Positions 1 through 45,769 of a stretch of 64,000 nucleotides of DNA are shown here, piece after piece. The notes under the pieces were generated by a model. That model was given only the letters and a program-made list of their open reading frames with translations, did not search any database and had not been told where the DNA came from. This DNA comes from Colius striatus. Its lineage: Eukaryota > Chordata > Aves > Coliiformes > Coliidae. Position numbers and translations under genes: made by a program. The stretch spans positions 24,954,501 to 25,018,500 of the forward strand of contig NC_084761.1 in assembly GCF_028858725.1 (NCBI RefSeq). The letters run 5' to 3'. Position 1 is the stretch's first letter; each line of letters opens with the position of its first letter.

Positions 1-3000
1 GTCTCATTGAACACATTTGCATCAAAACAGAGACTTCAATGTGTGTGCATTAAAAAGCTACAGCTATCAAATATGCATTCTATAGCTGACACTCTTTAAT
101 CAACTCTTTATAAAAGAATCAGACACAGGCTTGGGTGCATGTGTTTTAAATAGCTGTAGCTATCAGTTCTTTAAAACGTAGCAAATAATTTTATGGATAG
201 TGATATCCAAACAGATTTTCATTGTAATAAAACTTGTCAAGCAATATGGTCTGTGAGTACATAGGCTGTAATACCACAGACAAGTGCTCTTGCAAGCATT
301 TGTTTGTATAATAAAATCAGCCTCATTAGGAGACAGTAACAGCTATCAACATAAACCTCTGTTAACATTAAGGTCAGAACATAGTTAAAATTGTTTCACA
401 GCCACTTGAAGAGCTATGCCTTCAGATAACACTTGCTAAGTGCTATACAAAACACACTCCAAATAAAGCACCAAAACACTCAACATTTAGAAAGGAGAAA
501 TTAAATGCACAAATGCAACATGATGACCAACAGTTTATGTAACACCACTACAGAAAACATTAATGAATTCCAAACAAAATACGAATAACAAGATTGATGC
601 TGCCATTAGAAATCACTGTCACACATCTATGAATAGATACATTTTCTGTATTAATAAACTCAGGGTGATCATTCCACTACTTGGCATTACCAAAGGCTCA
701 ACTAAGTATCACTGCTCTTCTTCTTGGGGTAGCTGACTTCAAGAAGTATATAGGAGAAAAAACAGAGTCCATATGAAGTGAATGCTTACTACAGGAAAAA
801 GCAGTTCAGAAAAACAGGTGCCAGAAGAAAGATTGAGATAATTGTCTTTGTACAGTGTAGGAATTGCAAATGGAGTTCATAACAACTTTGCAATATGCTA
901 ATTGTTATCAAGAAGACAATGGTGAATTCTTCTTGGCATTCAGACAAGGCAAAGAGCAATTGACTCAATATGTTCAATCTAAAGAAGAAGATCTAAGTAG
1001 GACATCAGAAAAAACACGTGCTGGACTAATGAACACATTCAAAAAGGTTGACAGCATCGAGATGAAAATCAGCATATTATGAGACATCTACGGAGATGGT
1101 ATAATTTTGTTTCCTGGAACTTTTCAGAAGATTCAGATAGTGCATATATAGGATAATTTAGGTACACACTTACTACCCTCTGCAAAATAGTTTAGGCTAG
1201 AAAATCTCCTGAGGTCTCTTCCAGCCCTACATTTCCTTGAATTTATTGAAATAAATTGAGAAAAAAAAGAAGAAAGAAAAAAACCAAAAAACATGCCACC
1301 AAAAAAGTCTCATAGTACAAGCAAGAGCCTGGAAAACAAGAAGGTAGAACTAAGGGATGGAAGATGATGACAAGAAGGTTTAATTCTGTGAATTAAAGAA
1401 GAAAGTGCTTATCTATAGATGTTTGAGGCACAAACAATTAATACAACATACAAAGCTAAAAATGGATTTAAATCAAGATGACATGAAACCTAAAGATCTG
1501 AATAAGCATGTCCGCAGAGAGTAAACAGACCTCCATCTCCTCTACAGTCATTTCTTTCACTTCTCTGTGCTTGTCAGATTTTTCTTCCTGTTGTCTTCAT
1601 TTTTTTCATCTCCCATACTTTTATATTATCTATTTCTTATCATTGACAGGAAATGGGTGGGGGAAAAAAAATCTTTTCCTCCCTGTTTCACTTAGTATTT
1701 TCTTTACTGCTTTTATTGCCTGTCTAAATATTTTTGGTAATGTTGGTGATAGATCCCATTACGCTTCCTATGAAGACAAGTAATTCAAGCAAACAAGGCA
1801 CAAGTCCTACATGCAATCTCCTTCACTATCTGGTGTAGGCATATGAATCTAGAGCAGTATCTATTTTCTGGGTATATTAGAAAAAGAATCAATCAAGAAG
1901 AGGAAATGAATTTTTATGCACAAAATCTTCATAGTCATTCTTAAGACGAATAAGTGCTCAACTGACCTACCATCAACGCTATTTGAAACGCTTGTTAGTG
2001 TATGTCATGGTGTCTGCACAGAATTACAACTACTGAAAGAAAACAAACATTTTCATGAAATGGATATACTGACAACAATATTTTCTGTTTTCAGGACCAA
2101 CATAAGATCTGTAAAAATTCTAATTACATGTGGCGAGGAATATAATCATTTTGTTTGAGAAGTAACAAAGTATAGCCTTGTTTGACAAGAAATGCAGGGC
2201 ATATTAATACAAGGAAGGAGAAAAACAAATAAAAAAGGAGGGGCCTCACCATTTCCTTTGCAACAACATATTTTAATTGATATAATCTATATCCTCATTG
2301 GATTCAGGTTATAGCCAGGGCATTATTAAAGACTTACAGTTAATCTGATAAACAGTACAATGTAGCATTTTGTAAAAATAGAATCTCCTGGGTTTTACTG
2401 ATTTACCAAATTAATCTTGCAGAGACTTCCCTTGGGTATAATGGATCCAGAATCTCACATTTATAGCCCATTTGTATTTCTATATGAATCACTTTATTTG
2501 CAATAGGTGCTTTTCAAACTGTTAACCCCCCTCCTGTTGTGGTTATAGATCACGTGCACAAAGAAAAAGATATTAAAAATTTGGTTTTGAGTAAGAAATT
2601 TTTTACTGTTGCATTACTAAATTACAAGTAACACTCTTACTGACACGTCATAAAGTAATAAGAAAGACTTCTTGTATCTTGTACAAAAAAAACAAAGGCT
2701 CGTTAATCTATTTTATGGTTCAGATGTATCCTATCATTATATAACATGCTTTTACATTTAGCTTAGTGTTTAAGAAAGCTAAAGAGAAGCAGACAACTTT
2801 GACTTAATGCTGGAATACATAAACAAAATTAGCACAAACTTATTTGCATTTGGTTAAAGATGCATTAAAACTTTGGGAAGATTTCTGTTTTATCAGTTGT
2901 GATTACAAAAATAAATATCCACAATAAAATACATTGGGTTTGTAACCATTAAAAAGATTACCCAAAGGTTTGCATTACAGCAGCTTTCAAGAGATCTAAG

Positions 3001-3063
3001 TACCACAGTTTCAAATCTTAGTGAAGTCAAAGCCTGCTGTGAGTTAGCCTTCATCTTACTGAC
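1..3063 (-). other. PRDM5 intron 8 (part)
   Basis: AT-rich DNA following the exon 8 donor. Apart from a small CR1 tail near 1190-1240, no coding, RNA or repeat feature was recognised. Open frames of 60-90 codons here show no motif. Confidence 0.8.
1190..1240 (+). mobile_element. CR1 LINE 3' tail remnant
   Basis: The segment reads like the last 50 bases of a plus-oriented CR1: a degenerate 'ttaggctagaaaatctcct' followed by 'gaggtctcttccagccctac' and a decayed version of the terminal ATTCTATGA repeat. It is very short and old. Confidence 0.55.
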
Positions 3064-35790
<32,727 letters not shown>

Positions 35791-37647
35791 GGGCTTGTAG
35801 CTGCCCTGGATGCCTGATTCCAAACACTCGCTTCAGTGCAGGGCATGGTGCTGGTGGCCTCCTAACGTGCAGCCATAAGCCAACACACGAGTAGCGTGCT
35901 CTGCAAAGACGCGTGCAGGCATGATCCTCATCCATAGATTGGCTTTTGTTCCCAGAGCAAATGTCTCTGTATCATCCAGCCAGCGGCCTATGGTCCACTG
36001 CCGTTCTGAGGATCACCCTTTGGCTTTTCACTGAGATTTCTGCAGCCATCTAACCTGAAAGCATGTGTGAGAGGAGAGAGGTGAGGAAAGAGCAATGGGA
36101 CTCACATTGACCAAGTTGATTATGAAGCCTGTCAGAGGTATTGTCACAGCAAAACCCCTCTTAACTGCTTTCCAGTGCCCTTATATATTGTGCACAATGA
36201 TACAATTTTGTGATTAGTATCTACAGAATCATATGGCAGATATCATAAAGCTTTTTTAAAAATGTAATAAAGATAATGCATATTCTTGCCAACACACATG
36301 TATATATGCAAATGTGTATATAGTGATGCATGATATCGTTCAATATATGAGAAACTACTCCAGTAAATTAGATGAGGCACCCACTTGAACAAGAAAAACA
36401 AAAGGAACAGAGAATCCAGCAACATGGTTGGAACAATGACTTTGGGAATGAAAATAATCAGACACATTGTACACCTAGATTGACAGCCTGGACACTGTCA
36501 ATTTAGCAAAACACAAAAAGAATAAAAATGGAGGATCTAAATCTATGTAAGAAAGCTTTAACACCTCAATGACAAATACATTCAATAAAGAGGAATTAAG
36601 TTGCCTGGGGTAACTACTCCGCTTTAAGAACAAAAGTTAATTATTCTTTTAAATAAGATCAAGCTCTAAAGCTTCCCTATGCATACTTTAATGTGCTTAA
36701 TATTTTTGTAGCCTAGAATACTTTCTTCAATAGAAGCCAATCTGCCTTAATAGATTAAAATTTTGACAACATTTACCTTGTCTCTGACCATTTCCAAGGG
36801 CTATGAATATTTTAAAATAATTTTCCTCTTTACAAAGGATACAGTACTTTTCTCTTAAAAAATAAGAACTTGGGAGTCCTTCTTTTTGAACCTTAAAAGA
36901 TTTAACTTCACATAAAGAAATAGTACAGCATAACCTGCAAGACATTTACATGTTTTAGTTTTAAGCTCTTGAAGTATGAAAGGCTAGTTATTTTCACTTA
37001 TTAACTACATCCCTTATTATTCCATCATGAAGTGCATTACCTGTATCTCATTGTGTAAGCAAAATAAGAAAGCTGCTATAGCCTTGGACAAAACAGATAC
37101 CAGTTTTTCCTTTTGTAGTGTAATCAGTGTTGTGACATTAATTGGATATTCACAGCTGCCTGGCCACCTGTGCCAGCGTTTATTTTCTTTGAATGTAAGG
37201 TAGTCAGCCATTGACTATAAGGGTTTATAAATGGGCTTCATGAGCTGTTGTTGTTGGTATTTTTCCTTCCTGGTTCATACAAGGGCCACTGCAGGGAGTA
37301 AAGTCAGCTTGTCGATCTGCTCAACAACTACTGCTTGAGCAGACCTGTACATTACAGCTCTGTTCTGTTTTGTCCTAGCTGCAGTTGTGAGGAGGGTGAG
37401 GTCTGAAAGGTCCAAATGAATCAAATTGGAGACAAAAAGATGCAAGACACCACGGTAAATGTATGTTGATCACTGGTCAATGGCAGTAAAGTGGAGCCTT
37501 GTTTCAACATAACTCATTTTGTATTTGGTACATACATAGCATAGGTGCATATAACCTGTAGCCCTCTGTTAGGAACAAAATTGATTGCAGAATGCAATGC
37601 ATTCTGTGCACTTACCCAGTGCCTTCTGCTCCAGCATACACCAGTGA

Positions 37648-37681
37648 ACTTCCAACCCCTACCATTCTATGATTCTATGAA
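37648..37681 (+). mobile_element. CR1 LINE tail remnant
   Basis: Only the last bases of a CR1 are present: cttccaacccctaccattct followed by atgattctatga. The abrupt left edge indicates extreme 5' truncation on insertion, or later deletion. Confidence 0.85.
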
Positions 37682-40545
37682 AGGAATTTTCTTGCCAATA
37701 TAGCTAAGTGATGTCTAAATTGACCAACTGAACCAGTGAATACACACTTGTTACAAATCACTGCAGATACACCAGGGTTTGCTGGCATAGCTAGCAGCAA
37801 CTTGGAAGCATGAAAAAGTCAACCTTGTGACACAGCTACATTGACAGAATTTCTCAGTGCTGACCGGGTCTCACACTAGTGAACCACAAAATCCAGGCTC
37901 AAAGAAGTGCTTCCAAGGCTCCCTCCACACACCCAAGCAGTCACCAGATAGCATAGAATTGGTACCTGATAGCACAGAATTAGTGAATAGCTTTCTACTT
38001 TCTTAACAGAGGTACTGTTGAACTAAGTACAGGCCCTTTCCAGCTCATTTTTCCAGAGACTGAGAAGTATGCCTTGGTGTTCACCTTTTAAAAATTCTCC
38101 TATAAAGAAGTTTTTTCTCTCTGTATTATGACCCATGTTCACCCATTGATTGCTTTTTACAAGGTCACTACCAAACAAAAGACCTTTTTGCACTAAGTAT
38201 TTCAGTAAGTAGTATCTATCCTGTACAATTAAATCACCACCCTTAATGGGTTTGTTGTTATCGAGTTCCTCACTCCTAAGAAATAGAAACACCTGCCCAG
38301 GCAACTTTCTTGACTCTGTTTTCAAGTATTCTTTTCTTGGCACTTGTACTGAAACTGTTCGATTTTGGGAAGGGTAACAATGAGTCCAGGAATGTTTGTG
38401 CTCACAGAAACCAGCACCTTAGTTGCCAAAATGCTATCTAGGTGACTTAACGGAACTCACGGGTGGCACTCAGGCATAAATACAATGTCTGAGAAACTGG
38501 GTTGTGCACACAACTTGGACAAAAGATTCCATGCAGAAACCACTTACCCCGAGAAAACAAAAATTACTTGTCCGAGAGAGTCTTTAGCCCAGATTAATGA
38601 CAACACTGTTATTATTCAATAGAGTTGATCTACTATAGCTAGGCTAAAGCAGAAGATATTGGATCAAAGTAGCTTTGCTGTGTACGCAAGATAAAGTTAT
38701 TAGTTCCTATGATTAAGAAGGATCCTGCGTGATTTCAAATACCCATTTTCTCTTTGGCCAGAGTCCTGGAATGTGACATTTAAAGAGGATCCAGTGTGGA
38801 ACAGATTTGGGTATGAAAACACACAGGTTTTACCTTGTGTTGCAAACTGGAATTAATCCAGAGTACTAAAAACCACTGTTGAAATTACAGTACAAAATTA
38901 TATGGAAATAGTGAAAAATGTTACTTTCATTGCAAAATCCTAAACTGACCCAAATGTGTGAAGCTCCCTCTTTCAGAGAGAACATTTACTTTGTAAGGAA
39001 ACATGAAAGTGAACAAGATTCATGTTTTCAGTTCTACTGCATATAATGCACATGATTCTAGTAAAAAGCACACCAGCACGTACATGAGCATATTCAGTCT
39101 GAGATACATAAAATACATTTCAATTAATTAACACAACTAGGAAGCCTAAAGGTTAAATAAAGGACTTGTCAAACTTGACCCCAGTCACTGAACAACCCTC
39201 AAACAGGTTATTGTCTTTTGTCACGGAGTAGGGATGTTTGGTTTGGAGTTTAGTTAAAAAGGGGAATCAAAAAGTTTCTTGTTTCCAAAACCCAGCATAA
39301 GGCTTTTGGAAAAGTCTTAAGAAGTAGGTTTCATCCTTCTTTCCCAGTTACTGTAATTTGAAGGGTTTCTGCTTCATTATAGTTTTAATTTTCATGTACA
39401 CAATTGTAACATTTTTGTTTCAGAGTGTTAATATGGTAACCACATCACTTTTGCTTTGCATATTTCAGTTGCTATATACAAAACAGTGAAAAATATGAAA
39501 AGAAATACATGGGGACAGCTGGGTTCTATTTTTTTTTTCTAATTCTTTTAAGATAAGAGCTTTGATAGTTTTAACATTCATTTCAACTGAACCAGTCAGA
39601 TGAATTGTTTGTGATCAAAAAAATCTGAGGAATCAAGTAAAATAACTTCTTCTGTAATAATGCACAAGTAACAAAGAAAAATAAGGCATGAGGTACAAAT
39701 CAAACTAAATTTAACACAGGAATACTAATTCTTCTATGTTTGATACTCATAATTCCTTTAATTTGCTTAAATAAAGGTACCTTTAATATTTATATAGCAG
39801 GTCATTTACATGTTATCTTGCTGACTACTTCAAACAGACTTAACAGAGGATGCCCTTTGTACATCTTGCTTTCTTGTAGTTCTGCTTTTTTCTTTAATTT
39901 TACTTTTATTGCTTCCTCGTACACTGAGTTAGTTATGCTCAGGTTCACATGGAGCTCTGACACTTTCTACAGCCTATTTTAGGGCATATCCACAGCCTGC
40001 ATAAAGCTGAGCAGTTGAAAAATCTCACCTCTCAAAGAGCAAACATTGAGCTGTAACTCACTTGTAGTCTGGCACAGAGAAGCTGAACATGTTGATCAAC
40101 TGTTTCTACGTTAGTCCTATGCAAGTACTATGGAGCAAGTGGAACGCTAAGGAGAAACACAAGGGCATCCAGCAGCCTTTAGATTTGAAGACTAATGATC
40201 TTGGGAACCATGTATATAGTTTCCTTGGAAAGTGGAAGGTATGTTCAGAAGGAAGCTCTTTGGTAGTCATGGAAGCTGCTGTGCCCCAAATGACATTCCA
40301 TAGCAGGAATCCACATGTGATGACAACATAACTACAAGAGTTGCTTGTCTGGAGTTACAATACTTGATGCAACATTATACCAGAAGCATAGTGTGTTTAT
40401 CCCTCTACCCAAGGAATAGTTAAATGGGATCATATTTAATATGTCACATTGTAAGAAACAAAAAGTTAAGATAAAAGTCATCTTTAAGACTCCAGAAGTA
40501 AACATGCCAGCCACTGAAGTATACAGCAGCTTTGAAGGAAAATGT

Positions 40546-40591
40546 GTTCTCCAGAAAAAAAAAAAAAAAAAAAAAAATCAGTTCTCCAGAA
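40546..40591 (+). repeat. Poly(A) run flanked by an 11-bp direct repeat
   Basis: A run of 23 A (40555-40577) lies between two copies of gttctccagaa (40546-40556 and 40581-40591), with only 'tca' between the A run and the second copy. The arrangement resembles a target-site duplication around a poly(A)-only retroposon. A local duplication plus slippage is the alternative. Confidence 0.8.
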
Positions 40592-41464
40592 GAAAGGATG
40601 GCTTTTCATAGTTAATCCCTTTTTTAGATGGTGTCGTATCTTCCCTAAAGGTTTTCAGGGACTTCACATTTCTCTCCTCCCTCCTCTTGACCCTCAGGCA
40701 GTTGGACTGAAATCACAGAGGCAAATGGGTTTTTTATCCTTTTAAGAGTTCCTTGCATGCTCAAGTATTAGAATATTCAGCTTTTGCAACATCTATAGCA
40801 ATACCAGAAATTGATTCTGACAGCTGACAGATGTGAGAAAGGGTGTTGTTTATGATAATGGCTCCCCCTTCCCAGTCTGTACATTCACTCGTCCACAAAA
40901 CATTCCTGCACTGCAGATGAATCAACTGTGCAGCTACCATTTCATAAACTTCCTTCCCAGATCTACACATCTCTTCCAACGCCATCTACTTCTTCATAGT
41001 CTGATAAGGTCAGGAGCAGCAATTTATGAGCAATCTTTGGTTTACCTGGATTGTATCCCATTTGCAGGACACTTAGTATCGTCAGACCACTTCCTCTTTG
41101 TTCATGTATCTCTGCACATTTCCAGTATGCAAATAACATTTAGCTTTGACCAGGTATGCGAATGTTTCAGTGATATTTCCCTGGAATTTGCCAAGCCTAT
41201 TTCTCTGCTAGGTGCAAGGTCGTTAACTTTGTAGGGGACCGTTGTTCTTTTTTCATTGTACGTGACTTTCCAGACCTTCTGTAGTTCAGTATCTGGACCA
41301 GGATGGAAAATGGCTTTGCCCTTTCTCATTTTGTATTGAAATTTTCAGGAAGAAAAGGTTTCAGCTTGACTAATGACAGAATCTGAAGGGAAGATGGGAA
41401 AAAGAATAGCATACAGACCTCCCAGGGTTTGTTCTTTTCTCAGTTATACATTTCAGTTTAAATT

Positions 41465-41483
41465 AAAAAAAAAAAAAAAAAAA
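41465..41483 (+). repeat. Poly(A) run
   Basis: Nineteen consecutive A with no flanking duplication; a plain homopolymer. Confidence 0.9.
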
Positions 41484-43099
41484 TCTTTATGACTTCTCCA
41501 TTCCCCAAAGATACAAACTAACGTATATGGGGGGAAATACTCCCCTTCTTTAAAGCCAATAGCAGCAATTATGGTATACAATGCTGACAGGCTGAATATG
41601 AAACCCATATTGCTTTAGTCCATGCAACATGCCAGTATATGCAAACACGACTCTTCTATTGTTTCTGAAATCAAATCCAAGAAGTGTAATACTCTCAAAT
41701 GAAGGATTTAGACAGATAAACAGCAAGTTAACTAGCAGAACTTACCAAGAGCTGTGTATACCTTCATCTGCCCTGCTTTGGGGACAATAGCACCCTTGCT
41801 ACTAGTAATCACGAGGCACAGTGACTCTAAGTACCTGGAACAAATTGTGTTGACATGGAGTCAACTTAAACCATATGTTATACTACCAACTGAAAACTCA
41901 ATCTCTTCTGAGACAATCTACTTTCCTAAACAATTAAACATTCCTTCTGTAAATATGACAATAAATCTCATCTACTCAGTGTCTGTTTGTTTCAGTTCTA
42001 ACCCTTTTTGTTTTGTCTGTATTTTCTGGTGATCTGAAAAACTTTATTCTTTCTCTAATGCACTTTGATTTGCTGAGGAAAATTCCTGTTCAGAGCTCTT
42101 TTTAAAGGACTGCTTTCTTTTTTTGTGGTTTGTTTTTTCTACATCAATTCTTTCAGAGCTTTTTGAATCCAGTAAACATTCCAACCTAAAATACTATTTC
42201 CCCACTGTAAGTCCCCCCTCTTTTAATCAACGTGCAGTTGGCTCTTTGGTTTTTCTGTAAACCTATACAGATGATTTGTGTTGCAACATTCAAGGTCATG
42301 CAAAGCATTACATGGTAAGATTAGGTTTTGGTTATGCCTCATTCTTTACTGACATGTACAGTGTAGTTACTGTCAACATCTCTCAAAAGTCCTGGAAGTT
42401 ATCTCCAGGATTTCAGAATTATGAATTTTCTACTTCCCCATTGCAAAAATATCAAATATGCATACATGTGTTTGTATTTCCATTCCTCAGCCGAAAACAT
42501 ATTAAGCATTCACTCCTATTGTTTCTGAGTTTTTCAGACTAGGGTTTAAAAAGACTAAGACAAATTTTTCAGTGAATAAGTACTAGATTAAGCTAGTCAT
42601 TCAGGTTTCATAGTGATGTTTTAAGTAATGACCATTTAATTAATACACATCATGTAGACCTGAAGGAAGCACAATATAATATGACTATTAGATTTTTGCT
42701 GCTATCTCACATGACAACTTCACATAAGCAATATAGGAAAGAAATTTTAAGAGCTAGTAGAAAATGGTTAAAAATAACAAGTAGCAGTATTTTATTTTTA
42801 GAATAGAAGGCTTTGCCCCAAGCCCTGTAGTTTTTATCTTGACAAATTGAAGGTGTGATCTGATAAAACACTGCAGTTCAATAGTAAGAAGATCTTTTAT
42901 CTCTTAAACAAAAAGAATAGAGGATACAACTGCATAGGTAGCAACTCTTTAGAAATAGTACTGAAAGCAATAGTGGGTACTAAGCTGAACTGGACTCAAA
43001 GTTACTATGTTGGTGTGAAAATAAAATACTTTCTCTTATTTATACACTCCAGCATGAAAAACAAGATTCATTGGACATCACTGACAACAGCCTAGCTCC

Positions 43100-45755
43100 A
43101 CCATCCTGACACCCACCTTGTACATATTTGTAAACATTAATGAGGTCACCCCTCAGTCTCCTCGAAGCTAAAGAGCTCCAGCTCTCTCAGCCTTTCACTA
43201 GAAGGGAGGTGCTCCACTCTCTTCAGCATCTTTGTGGCCCTGCACTGAACTCTTTCCAGCAGCTCCCCGTCCTTCTTGAACTGAGGGACCCAGAACTGGA
43301 CACAAGATTCCAGATGTGGTCTCACAAGGGCAGAGTAGAGGGGAAGGAGAACCTCTCTTGACCTACTGCCCACAGCCCTTCTAATAAACCCCAGGATGCC
43401 ATTGGCCTTCTTAGCCACGAGGGCACATTGCTGGCTCATGCTCTTCTTGCTGTCCACCAAGACCCCCAGGTCCCTTTCCCTTACACTACTCTCTAACAGT
43501 TAATTCCCCAACCTGTACTGGTACATGGGGTTATTCTTTCCCAGATGCAAGACTCTACGCTTGCCCTTGTTCAATTTTATTAGATGTCTCCCTGTCCAAC
43601 TCTCCAGCCTGTCCAGGTCTCGTTGAATGGCAGCACAGCCTTCTGGTGTGTCAGTCAACTCCCCCCCCCCGCCCCTCCAGTTTAGTATCGTCAGCAAACT
43701 TGCTGGCAGTGCCCTCTGTACCTTCAAAAGGTCATTAATGAATACATTGAACAGTACCAGTCCAAGCACCGATCCCTGAGGGACACCACTAGATACAGGC
43801 CTCCAACTAGACCCTGCCCCATTGATCACAACTCTCTGCCTTCTGCCCTTCAACCAGTTAACAAGCCTCCTCACTACCTCATCATCCAGCCCACACCTTC
43901 TCAGTTTTGCTGTGAGGATGCTGTGGGAGACAGTGTCAAATGCTTAACTGAAATCAAGAAACTTGACTGAAACCACATCCACTGCACTACCACCATCTAT
44001 TTCCCTTCATAAAAGGCTCTCAGGTTAGTCCAACGTGACTTCCCTTTGGTAAAACCATGTTGATTGATCCTAATGACCCTCTTGTCATTTAAATGCCTGG
44101 AGACAGTACCCAGTTGTTCCATCACCTTTCAAGGGATGGAGGTGAGGCTGACTGATCTGTAGTTACCCAGCTCCTCTTTCGTGCCCTTTTTGAAGGCTGG
44201 AGTGACATTTGCTCTCCTCCAGTCCTCAGGCACCCCTCCTGTTCTCCATGACTTACTGGAGATGATGGAGAGTGGTTTACCAATGACTTCCACCAGCTCC
44301 CTCAGTACCTGCGGGTGCATCCCATCAGGACCCATGGATTTATGTACATCCAGATTGCTCTGCTGGTCCTTAACCCAGTCCTCATCAACTAAAGAAAACT
44401 CCTCCTTTAACCTGTCTTCCTCTGGAGTCTGGGGCTCCTGAGGATAGTCTCCAGCAGTATAGACAGAGGCAAAGAAGGCATTCAGTAACTCTGCCTTCTC
44501 TGTATCCTCTGTCACCAGGGCACCTGCCTCCTTCAACAGTGGGCTGACATTGTCTCTAGGGTTAGTTTTATCTGCAATGAATTTGAGGAAGCCCTTCTTG
44601 TTGTCCTTTATCTCCCTTGCAAAGCATAACTCCAACAAGGCTTTAGCTTTCCTTGTTGCCTCCCTACATCCTCTGATGACAGTTATTCATCCCAAGTGGC
44701 CATCCCTTCCTTCCATAATCTATAGACTCTCTTCTTCCACTTGAGTTTGGCTAACGGTTTCCTGTTAAACCATGAGGGACTCCTGGCTCCCTTTCTTGAT
44801 TTCTTACATACTGGGATGGTCTGATCCTGAGCCTGGAAAAAGTGATCTTTGAACAGAGACCAACTACCTTGAGCCTCTTTATCCAATATCCTGTCCCACA
44901 AGATGTCCCCTAGCAATTGCTTGAAAAGGCCAAAGTTGGCCCTGCTAAAATCCAGGGTTGTGATCCTGCTTGGTATTCTGTTCCTACCACATAAGATCTT
45001 GAACTCCACCATCTCATAGTTGCTGCAGCCAAGTCTGCCCTCAATCTTAACCGCTTCAAGTAGGGTCTGGTTGCTCGTAAGTGTAAAATCCAGTAGTTCT
45101 CCTCTCCTAGTTGGCACATCCACCATTTGCATCAAGAAGTTATCATCAATGCACTGAAGGAACCTCCTGGACTGTAAGCAACTAGCCATGTAGATCTTCC
45201 AGCAGATGTCTAGGTAGTTGAAACCCCCTATGAGAACCAGGGCCTGTGATTTTGAGGCTGCTCCCAGCTGTCTGTAGAAGGCCTCATCAACTCCCCCATC
45301 CTGATCAGGTGGCCTGTAATAGACACCCACAAGTGTCACACATGCTAGCCTGCCCCTTAATTCTAACCTGTAAACTCTCAGCTTGCCCCTCATCCTCACC
45401 TGGACAGAATTCAGTACTTTGCAATTGCTCTTTCACATAAAGAGCAACTTCATCACCTCACCTGGCTGGCCTGTCTCCTAAAAAGAGCATAGCCATCCAT
45501 GACTACATTCCAGTTGTGTGAGCTGTCCCACCATGTCTCTGCAATAGCCACTAGATCATAACTCCTTGCCTATACACACATTTCCAGCTCCTCCTGTTTA
45601 TTCCTCATGCTGTGTGCATTGGTGTACAGGCATTTCAAGAAAGAAGCTACTCATGTATGATTCTCGCCTAGAGAATCCACCCTTAGGCCCACCTCTAGTG
45701 AGCCTGGTTTTATCCCTTTCCCCCTTCAAAATTAGTTTAAAGCCCTTTCTATGAG
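43100..45755 (-). mobile_element. CR1 LINE, about 2.6 kb, inactive
   Basis: The longest LINE in the window, minus strand, with ORF2 in broken pieces. Endonuclease: 44683-45399 reads GVYYRPPDQDGG, with the active-site box GDFN changed to GGFN in LVLIGGFNYLDICW. Reverse transcriptase: 44129-44638 has HKSMGPDGMHPQVLREL and EDWRRANVTPAFKKG; near 43950 the LDFS-K-AFD motif is broken by a TAA stop; 43500-43874 has SGVPQGSVLGLVLFNVFIND but the following catalytic box is shifted out of frame near a C10 run (43661-43670). The C-terminus lies at 43146-43460. The usual 3' tail repeats are absent and the element stops near 43100, so it is also 3' truncated. Upstream of 45755 the sequence changes to LTR. 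Confidence 0.95.
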
Positions 45756-45769
45756 CCCTGCTGTGAGTA

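Larger units (their letters stand above)
35791..43099. other. Upstream flank of PRDM5, no gene recognised
   Basis: About 7.3 kb beyond the CpG island. It is AT-rich with only a CR1 tail (37648-37681), poly(A) runs at 40555 and 41465, and short open frames without motifs. The longest are 133 codons at 40833-41234 (+) and 106 codons at 38023-38343 (-); neither resembles a known family. In other vertebrates the gene next to the PRDM5 5' end is NDNF; none of its exons was recognised here. Confidence 0.7.

Noticed and set aside
36306..36313. Octamer-like ATGCAAAT near 36.3 kb
   Set aside because: A single 8-bp match in AT-rich DNA is expected by chance.
38023..38343. 106-codon minus-strand frame
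   Set aside because: No motif, no splice signals of note, no neighbouring coding support; consistent with chance.
40833..41234. 133-codon plus-strand frame
   Set aside because: No recognisable domain, no clear splice or promoter context; probably chance.
41465..41483. Second poly(A) run as a retroposon tail
   Set aside because: No flanking direct repeat and no body sequence; treated as a homopolymer.
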